Shown one piece after another: positions 57,738 to 64,000 of a DNA stretch of 64,000 nt. Numbering within the stretch: position 1 is the stretch's first letter; every line of letters starts with the position of its first letter. A model generated the notes under the pieces. The model was not told where the DNA came from. It ran no database searches and was given only the letters and a program-made list of their open reading frames with translations. Both the position numbers and the translations under genes were made by a program. Source of the DNA: Pomphorhynchus laevis (taxonomy: Eukaryota > Acanthocephala > Palaeacanthocephala > Echinorhynchida > Pomphorhynchidae); the NCBI GenBank assembly GCA_012934845.2, contig WNNJ02001415.1, positions 62,001 to 126,000 on the forward strand. The letters are read 5' to 3'.

Positions 57738-58530
57738 GTCATACAGCAATGATATTCATACAGGCTGAATCTCATTGATGCACTATCAGAAGCTTTCTCT
57801 TTACCAATTTGTGATCTTCGGAGATTCAGTAACAATTGAGATAACATTATGGATAACAATTGAGTTGTTTAATCAACATATTGAATTTTACATCCGTTTA
57901 TTGAACATGTCCCAACATGTATGCAGTTTTTTCCTTTACAATTGTTTAATCCACCTATCTTTACTCAATTTCTAACGGATTCAATTAATTTTGATTTCGT
58001 CATTGTTTTGCACGTAAGGCATCTTTTATCACCACACTGTGAGCTGGAAGCTCATTGTTTTTTCACTGCGTTGAACGCTTGACAAAATATTCATTCTAGA
58101 TATTTTGTTGGGCATCTTATATATAACTCTTACTTAATGAGCATTGGCTTCTAAAGTCCATGCTTCACTTGGACTTTAGAAGTTCATGTTGCAGAGCGAA
58201 AGTTTATATGGGTGAAATGATAATACGCCCTTTACTGTAAATACATAACATGAGCTTCAGCACAAACATCATCCACGATACCAATGGCTTTTAAGTTTTT
58301 TAGTTTGTGCTAATTCATTTACTATTGTAATTGTGCTTTAGATTGAAAATGCTCTCCAGATTGAAACGTTAAAATAGTCTGCTTTTGTCTCTCTGGGTAT
58401 ACAAAAAAAATAATTGACGTTTCGCCCGACGGCTTTTTCAATTGTAATTAGTTTGTAATCAAGAATTTTAAACCAGTGTTGAACAATATATAGTTGAAAT
58501 ATATAGTTAAATAGTTTAAACATTATATAT
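57738..58530. other. region left of the Penelope-like element, with a 13-bp hairpin
   Basis: No gene. A perfect 13-bp stem (58148-58160 with 58170-58182, CTTCTAAAGTCCA) with a 9-nt loop is present. At about 58418-58455, GACGTTTCGCCCGACGGC then TTTTTCAATTGTAATTAG resembles the terminal signature of Penelope-like elements. Confidence 0.45.
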
Positions 58531-58776
58531 AAGCCCGACGCGAAAGAATGACGAATTCCGTTTCGTCATCACTATGACTCATCAGTGCCATTTACACTGC
58601 TGGATGCAGAGGAGGACATCATCTAGAGTGCTAATTCAGCAGTCTAGATGATGTTACTAGAAATTTTCTAGTACATCATGCACTTGATTAATTCGTTGAT
58701 TGCCCTCTGCTAGTTGTCCTCTGCATCCAGCAGTGATGACGACACGGCATTCGTAATTCTTTCGCGTCGGGCTTAT
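58531..58776. repeat. inverted terminal-like repeats of the Penelope-like element
   Basis: AAGCCCGACGCGAAAGAAT (58531-58549) is repeated inverted at 58755-58773, and GCATCCAGCAG flanks both inner sides (58600-58610 inverted, 58722-58732). The right arm lacks a ~25-bp segment that carries CTGATGAG in the left arm. Inverted partial LTR-like ends are a known feature of Penelope elements. Confidence 0.7.
58550..58600 (-). ncRNA. hammerhead-like core in the Penelope-like element end
   Basis: Minus strand: CTGATGAG (58578-58585), stem II GTC/GAC around ATAGTGAT, GAAAC (58560-58564), a short loop, then GTC (58550-58552). This is the canonical CUGAUGAG - GAAAC - GUC order. However, the flanking bases do not form a convincing stem I, and an 8-bp alternative hairpin competes (ATGACGAA/TTCGTCAT), so this copy is at best a weak or decayed ribozyme. 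Hammerheads are established components of Penelope elements. Confidence 0.45.
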
Positions 58777-58889
58777 ATATAGGAGAAGTGCTTAATCGGT
58801 TTTTGATGAGATCTGCCATAGAGCGATACTTATATATAAAATCAATGTTCTCAAAAATCACCAAAAAGACAAAATCCAAACAACTGAGC

Positions 58890-60420
58890 ACTATTTTTAA
58901 AACGTTTCAACTTTTTCTGTCTTTGTCAGTTAAACAGTGCTACAATACCTTACAATTCAAAACTTAACAAAATCATCATTTTTATACATTTTATATATGA
59001 GTGGCTGCCGACACTATAGTTGTCACATGCACTTCTGGATCTGAAAGAAGGTTGCTGATTTTTATACAAATTTGTAAAAATGTTCTTTATTCAGTTGCAT
59101 GTCAGTGCACAGTTGGCCAATCCAATATAGTTCACGTTGTTTGCGTTTCGCCGTATCTTCAATGCCGGATTCTATGATTGCCGTTGCCATTACGTGTGCT
59201 TCATTGTGTATGCAATGATGAACTGCCCCATCGTTGTTGGCTCGTTTATTACGTATATCTGACCGTCGATTAAGTGCACGAATATGCATTTCCAGGCCAG
59301 TTTGTCCCACATATTGGGCTGGGCAAATTTCGCAGGAGCAAATGTATATGTTACCTAATTATTTGCAATCGTTGTTTCCATGGATCTTGTAGTGCAATCC
59401 TGTCATATTACTTTTGATTGTTTTTGTATCTTATATTTCCTGGCAACACTTGCACCGCTTCTTTCCACATTGCTTGCTACTATTCCATAAAGTCTTCGCA
59501 TTGCATATTATCTGCTGCAACATTCGGTTCCTTTTAAATGCGAACAATGGCATTCGTACGTTTCCATCTTTATCTCCAGTGATCTCTTTCAAAGTTGCTC
59601 TCACATCTTTTTGAATATTCATTAACGCCGGATGATACTCAAACCTTTAAAAGTAGGTATTCTCGATATTGCAAACGTCTGTCGGTTTCTTGGCTTTTAG
59701 CAATATATTCCGATTAATTCGATTTACAATAAATTGTTGTCTCTTTATTGCATTGCTGGTGTACCCGAGGTCTTTGAATTCTGATAATAACTGTTTGCTT
59801 GCATTTTCATAAGAGTTGTTCGTTGAACATATCTTTCTGGCACGTATGAATTCATTTTTAATCATTAGTCTTTTCGTCTTAATTGGAATAAAACTATCCG
59901 AATGAATTAAGTTCCTTGTGTTGTCGAATTTGCGAATTATTTGTGTTTGTATTCTACCATCCTTGTCTTTATAGATTTTAGTATCCAGAAATGGCAACGG
60001 GTTGACTCGATCGTGCGTAAAATGTAGCTCACTCGCTTTGTTTAGCTCATACAACATCAACGCTAAGTTATCTTCCCCATGCGTTCATACGACAAATATG
60101 TCATCAATGTATCGCCACCATATATAAGGTTTGTGTGAATACGTTGAGAAGAATCTTTCCTCTATTCGTGCAACATAGAGTCGAGCGAAAACCGGTGCAT
60201 CAGGTGATCCTATTGCTGTACCAATAATCTGTTTGTAACATTTCTCTTTGAATGTAAATGTATTAGACGTCAGTACTAGTTTAAGCAATTCTATTACTTT
60301 TCGTTGTTCTGAAATGCTATAGTTTGATTCCTGAGCCCACTGTTGAATCAATTCGATTCTTTTATAAATAGAAATTGAAGTATATAATGATTTAATGTCA
60401 ATGCTTATCATTTACTCATT
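58890..60420 (-). mobile_element. Penelope-like element (RT + GIY-YIG endonuclease), 5'-truncated
   Basis: Read right to left: RT motif A SIDIKSLYTSISIYK, NTFTFKEKCYKQIIGTAIGS (motif B, G-T-A-x-G-S-P), YIWWRYIDDIFVV (motif C, Y-I-D-D), then LPFLDTKIYKDKDGRIQTQI. A linker with a Cys cluster CGKKRCKCCQE follows, and finally a GIY-YIG-type domain YICSCEICPAQYVGQTGLEM...HIRALNRRSDI. A TGA replaces Trp after DDIFVV, and three further stops separate the open blocks (60411-60085, 60060-59647, 59622-59431, 59310-59062). The RT N-terminus is missing. Confidence 0.9.
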
Positions 60421-60829
60421 TTGAGGCCGCTGTTGAAGATTCTGGTTTACGAATTCATCCATATATAACTTTAAAAGTAATCAAATTGACTCAACAATTA
60501 GCAATACAGATTTATTGACGTTTTGGCCGAAACCTTTTTTAATTGTGTATTTAATCTCTTAAAATGTTTTGTTCTGAACAAAAAAAATTATAAACGAAAT
60601 CTGCATTTTACTTAGAAACGAGTAAAAGTTACACTGTAAATTTGCAATTAAATTGTTAAGCTGAAAAACGGTTGATTTTTCTCCTGATTATAAAATCGAT
60701 ATTTAGTTTTTTTTCTGTTATTTATTAATGTGAATGTGGTTGCTTTTAGCATTGAAAATGAAGAACGCAATAAAAATTAAAAACAGGAAATCTATTAAGT
60801 GGATTTTACTCATTTAATCGATATAAACA
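60421..60829. promoter_or_regulatory. intergenic region upstream of NPRL2
   Basis: The left part (to about 60560) still looks like Penelope-element end sequence (GACGTTTTGGCCGAAACC). The rest, about 270 bp of AT-rich DNA, must contain the NPRL2 promoter and 5' UTR; no specific element can be recognised. Confidence 0.35.
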
Positions 60830-62002
60830 ATGACTAATCAGCGTATACTTTCAATAATACACTCTGAATTTCACACGGACAGAGGCCCGGTTATTATCAT
60901 GGAAACAGAAAAGAGTATAGATTACATAAAATTTGCCGATATTCAATCATTTATAATTCCCAGCATAAATCTAAAGGATCGATTGCTTATCCTGGAAAAG
61001 GCGAATTTTCGTTTAATAGGATGTCTTCGGGCAATCGAGAATAAAAAGTATCAAAGAAACACTTTTATGTTTAATACTTGCTTGTTAGTTACAAACGGAG
61101 ATAATCTAAATTACAATGCGGTACTTATTAAGCTTAGTCGATACTTACTTTATTTAGAAACACATTTTTGTTTTCTCTCGAATCCGACTTACCAAGGTTT
61201 GCTAAGAGACTTTCTAAATGACGTCCACACAAACTTAAATAAAGAAGACACCGTTCATATCAAGTCGGACGTTTTTATTGATTTGCATTTAAAGTTGATA
61301 GGTAATATTAAAAACGAATCTAATGACAAAATAGGACATATAGCAATGTGTAACGTACCAGTCGCGGTACACAGGCCACATGCTGGGAGTGATCTAGTCG
61401 AAGATAAGATTTTAAATAATGTTGATGGCATTAATAATATTGATCACATTACAAAAGAGGCAAAAATGGATTTAGCTATTGGAAAATGTGCTATTCGTCG
61501 CTTAATTGGATCTAGTAAAGTATATTTAGTGCCAGCTTTTCAGTATTTTAATCAGTATATGACAACCAGTAAGATAATAGATCTTGTAAAAGATCACAAA
61601 CTTCAAAAAGCATTCGTATATATTTGTCATCGCGATAATTCAAGTACTCTACCGTCCTTTCGAATAATTTTTCAATTTCTCTCGTGCTTTTCTGGAGGGG
61701 CTTCGGTAAAAGATATCGTGTTGCGACTAATGTCTACAAAGCAAATTGAACCAAATGGCAAGTATTCGTATATGTTTGATTGTTTAGATGAGCGGAGGTG
61801 TGTTCAGTTTGCAGTTATGCTTAAAATCCTTCGCCATTTGAAACCATTTATCTGTTCAATCGATAACCCTAATTTATTTGACTATAGAATTAACAAACAA
61901 TGCGATGAGGTTGACCTACTTTCAGCTCTAAGTGGAATGTGTTTGAACGAAATTATAGAATTTATTGATAATGATTTAAGCCGTGAAATGGTTTGGTTAT
62001 AG
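60830..62002 (+). CDS. NPRL2: NPRL2-like GATOR1 subunit (nitrogen permease regulator 2-like)
   Basis: 390 aa, single exon, close to the ~380 aa of animal NPRL2. With DEPDC5 and NPRL3 it forms GATOR1, the GAP for RagA/B that shuts off TORC1 at the lysosome when amino acids are scarce. N-terminal longin-like domain: IIHSEFHTDRGPVIIMETEK, FIIPSINLKDRLLIL, LIGCLRAIENKKYQRNTFMF. The Arg in KKYQRN (residue 76) aligns with the arginine finger (Arg78) of human NPRL2. Later family blocks: IDHITKEAKMDLAIGKCAIR, VYLVPAFQYFNQYMTTSKII and RRCVQFAVMLKILRHLKPF. The middle is more divergent than usual. No intron interrupts the frame, and the start follows AACA. Complete and probably functional. Confidence 0.92.
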   Translation: MTNQRILSIIHSEFHTDRGPVIIMETEKSIDYIKFADIQSFIIPSINLKDRLLILEKANFRLIGCLRAIENKKYQRNTFMFNTCLLVTNGDNLNYNAVLIKLSRYLLYLETHFCFLSNPTYQGLLRDFLNDVHTNLNKEDTVHIKSDVFIDLHLKLIGNIKNESNDKIGHIAMCNVPVAVHRPHAGSDLVEDKILNNVDGINNIDHITKEAKMDLAIGKCAIRRLIGSSKVYLVPAFQYFNQYMTTSKIIDLVKDHKLQKAFVYICHRDNSSTLPSFRIIFQFLSCFSGGASVKDIVLRLMSTKQIEPNGKYSYMFDCLDERRCVQFAVMLKILRHLKPFICSIDNPNLFDYRINKQCDEVDLLSALSGMCLNEIIEFIDNDLSREMVWL

Positions 62003-63278
62003 AAATATGTGTTAATTATATAGTTTAACAAAAAAAATGAAAAATATTAAGCGAATTTGTACTAAAAGAAAGGAAATCTCTACTTATTATGTCTAACGAA
62101 ACGTTTTATTTTGAAACATTTATATTTCAAATTTATTGTTTATATTTTAACAATGTTCTTGTTATTTAAATGCTAAATTTTTAAAATTATTGATTGATAG
62201 CGTATGTTTTACTTGAGCCATTTACTATTATAAACGAAACCTTTCCCATTGGAATTTAAAATTTTACGTTACAATATCAAAGATATCAATGTGGTTTGTC
62301 TAAGCAGCTATAAACGACCGTTCTTTTGAAGGGTTATTTTCAAATCACTTTCTAAAAATTCCCAAAGATTTCTTTTATTTCTTATAAATTTATAAGGACA
62401 TTTCCGTCATTGTTGGTAATTATATGGCCGAGTTATCTCGGATATATGATTTGGAAATTATATATGGACAAGTGATCTCGACCATTATTAACGATTATAA
62501 TATGATAACATATTTTTAATGTTATATTTATATGTTTGGATGTCAAAACATATGTAAATGTGTCATATGTCGATAAATCCACGTCAATTTATACGATCTT
62601 ATTACTATAGTATTGTTTGATTCAACTGTAGTACTTGTTAAGCTTATAACAATTTAAAAATGTAAAAAATTCATTTGAACTTGTCTCTTCAGTTCAAATT
62701 TAGTAATACTTGTTAGTAATATGTTGATCATCAAACAGAGAAATTTAGTCATGAAAGATATGATATGAAGATGTGGCCTGAAAACAGCTTCTATAAACTC
62801 GATAATTTGTTTCGGCATAAGGGAACTGTCGTGATCTTGTTTGAGCAAGTTTTTTTTACAAGTTAAACTGGAACAAGTTTAACTTGTAAAAATATATTTT
62901 ACAGTATTTATTCTTCTAAAATACAAGAAATTAACGATTCCCAATTGTTTCTCGTATGTGGACTACTGTATTTTATCGTACTTTGGTTCTAATTAAAATG
63001 CATATCTGAAATGATTAAAAACGCATGTTCGCTATTAAAATGTTAATGTAAATATATTTCAACCATTAGGTCCCGTCCCGTAAAATACGAAGAAATAATA
63101 AACATATCATGTATGAATATAAAAGTAAATTGATGAAAATATTAAATTATTAATATTATTTATAATATTATCAGAAATTATTTTGTAAATTTAAATGTTA
63201 GATCTTGAGTAAAATGTATATTTAGTATTTGATTGCATCACAAATTGATTTATTTGTTTAATTTCCGAGATAATATAA
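62003..63278. other. NPRL2-IDH intergenic region with a 17-bp hairpin
   Basis: AT-rich. A perfect stem TTTTTACAAGTTAAACT (62853-62869) pairs with 62876-62892 around GGAACA. No gene is seen. It must contain the NPRL2 3' end and the IDH-like promoter; no poly(A) signal or TATA box can be singled out with confidence. Confidence 0.5.
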
Positions 63279-64000
63279 ATGTTTGTGCAGAGTTCATACA
63301 ATTTGAGTTTTACAATTACCAAGCTGCTTACAAAGTGGCAATCAATTCCCAAAACAGGGATAAATAGTATGCACATGGTAACTTTGATTGAAGGAAACGG
63401 TATTGGACCAGAAATTACAAGGGCTGTTAAACAAATATTTAAATGTGCAGATGTACCAATCAAATGGGAAAATGTTGAAACGATTATAGATAATGATGCG
63501 GCTGAAGATTGCTACGGTCTTTCCTGCAATTTTTTACAGTCTGCAAGAAATAATAAAATTATTTTAAAAGGTCCACTTGCAACACCAATAGGCAAGGGAT
63601 ATCGTTCTTTAAATCTCAGAATACGCAAAGCTCTTGATCTTTTTGCAAATGTCAGGCCTTGCAAATCGATCACTGCTCTACCAGCAAGAATATCCCGCTA
63701 TAAAAATGTGAATTTAGTAACGTTTAGAGAGAATACAGAGGGCGAATACTGTGGAATTGAACATGAACTAAAAAAACATTCCAAATTAGGTTATAAAATT
63801 ATCACGGAAAAAGCGAGCAACAAAATTGCAAATTTTGCATTTAATTATGCAGCAAATCAATTCATCGATAGCAAAAAGACGATCACTGTTGTTCATCAAA
63901 TGGATTACCTACCTGTTACAGATGGTTTATTCGTTTCATGCTGTGAACGAGAAGCTGAAAAGTATACATCAAAGGTTTCCTATAATAAAATGGATTTATC
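63279..64000 (+). CDS. mitochondrial NAD-isocitrate dehydrogenase alpha-like subunit, 3' end beyond window
   Basis: The open frame from ATG 63279 runs off the edge after 240 codons, without introns. The first ~32 residues (MFVQSSYNLSFTITKLLTKW...) are Ser/Thr/Lys-rich with no acidic residue, consistent with a mitochondrial targeting peptide. Then comes VTLIEGNGIGPEITRAVKQI, the family's N-terminal nucleotide-binding start, KGPLATPIGKG and RSLNLRIRKALDLFANVRPC (isocitrate-binding Ser/Arg), and TFRENTEGEYCGIEH (Arg and catalytic Tyr). These match IDH3A more than the beta/gamma subunits. Unusually, the active-site Lys of HKANIM is replaced: VVHQMDYLPVTDGLF. The protein may be a non-catalytic or regulatory paralogue. 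Complete family length is ~350-370 aa. Confidence 0.9.
   Translation, partial: MFVQSSYNLSFTITKLLTKWQSIPKTGINSMHMVTLIEGNGIGPEITRAVKQIFKCADVPIKWENVETIIDNDAAEDCYGLSCNFLQSARNNKIILKGPLATPIGKGYRSLNLRIRKALDLFANVRPCKSITALPARISRYKNVNLVTFRENTEGEYCGIEHELKKHSKLGYKIITEKASNKIANFAFNYAANQFIDSKKTITVVHQMDYLPVTDGLFVSCCEREAEKYTSKVSYNKMDL

Overview
The window is nuclear DNA of an invertebrate animal, most likely an arthropod or another protostome; the species cannot be named from sequence alone. It is AT-rich, has spliced genes with GT..AG introns, and is packed with animal-type mobile elements: CR1/Jockey-like LINEs, a Penelope-like element, a Tc1/mariner DD37E transposon and a ~362-bp satellite. I see no rRNA, tRNA, CRISPR array or LTR retroelement.

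Only three host genes are supported. (1) On the minus strand at 3249-8083 lie the first four exons of a type-I DnaJ/Hsp40 co-chaperone (DNAJA class); the last exon(s) lie beyond the left edge. (2) At 60830-62002 (+) is an intronless NPRL2, the GATOR1 subunit that inhibits TORC1. (3) At 63279-64000 (+) is the start of a mitochondrial NAD-isocitrate dehydrogenase-like gene, cut by the right edge, in which the usual active-site lysine is replaced by glutamine. They do not form a functional cluster.

The ~52 kb between is a repeat graveyard. Two sister LINE subfamilies, here A (+ strand copies) and B (mostly minus), share a PHD-like ORF1, an APE endonuclease plus reverse transcriptase ORF2, and a conserved 3' hairpin. 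They are nested in one another (A2 inside B3) and recombined (B7 is a mosaic of B3-like and B5-like sequence; A3 carries the same downstream flank as A2). Older LINEs (C, D, E-type, F) are broken around them. At 48389-51412 there is one uninterrupted 1007-aa reverse transcriptase with a Cys-rich N-terminus and a restriction-like endonuclease C-terminus, followed by a 155-bp foldback segment able to form a pseudoknot. At 55.3-57.7 kb is a satellite array, and at 58.5-60.4 kb a Penelope-like element.

The most interesting signal is a short repeat family (called RZ here; seven copies, mostly in tandem pairs). Its consensus folds as a type-I hammerhead ribozyme: stem I, CUGAUGA, stem II, GAAA, a short stem III and GUA. 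This is the architecture expected of animal retrozymes. The Penelope-like element carries a second hammerhead-like core in its inverted flanks.
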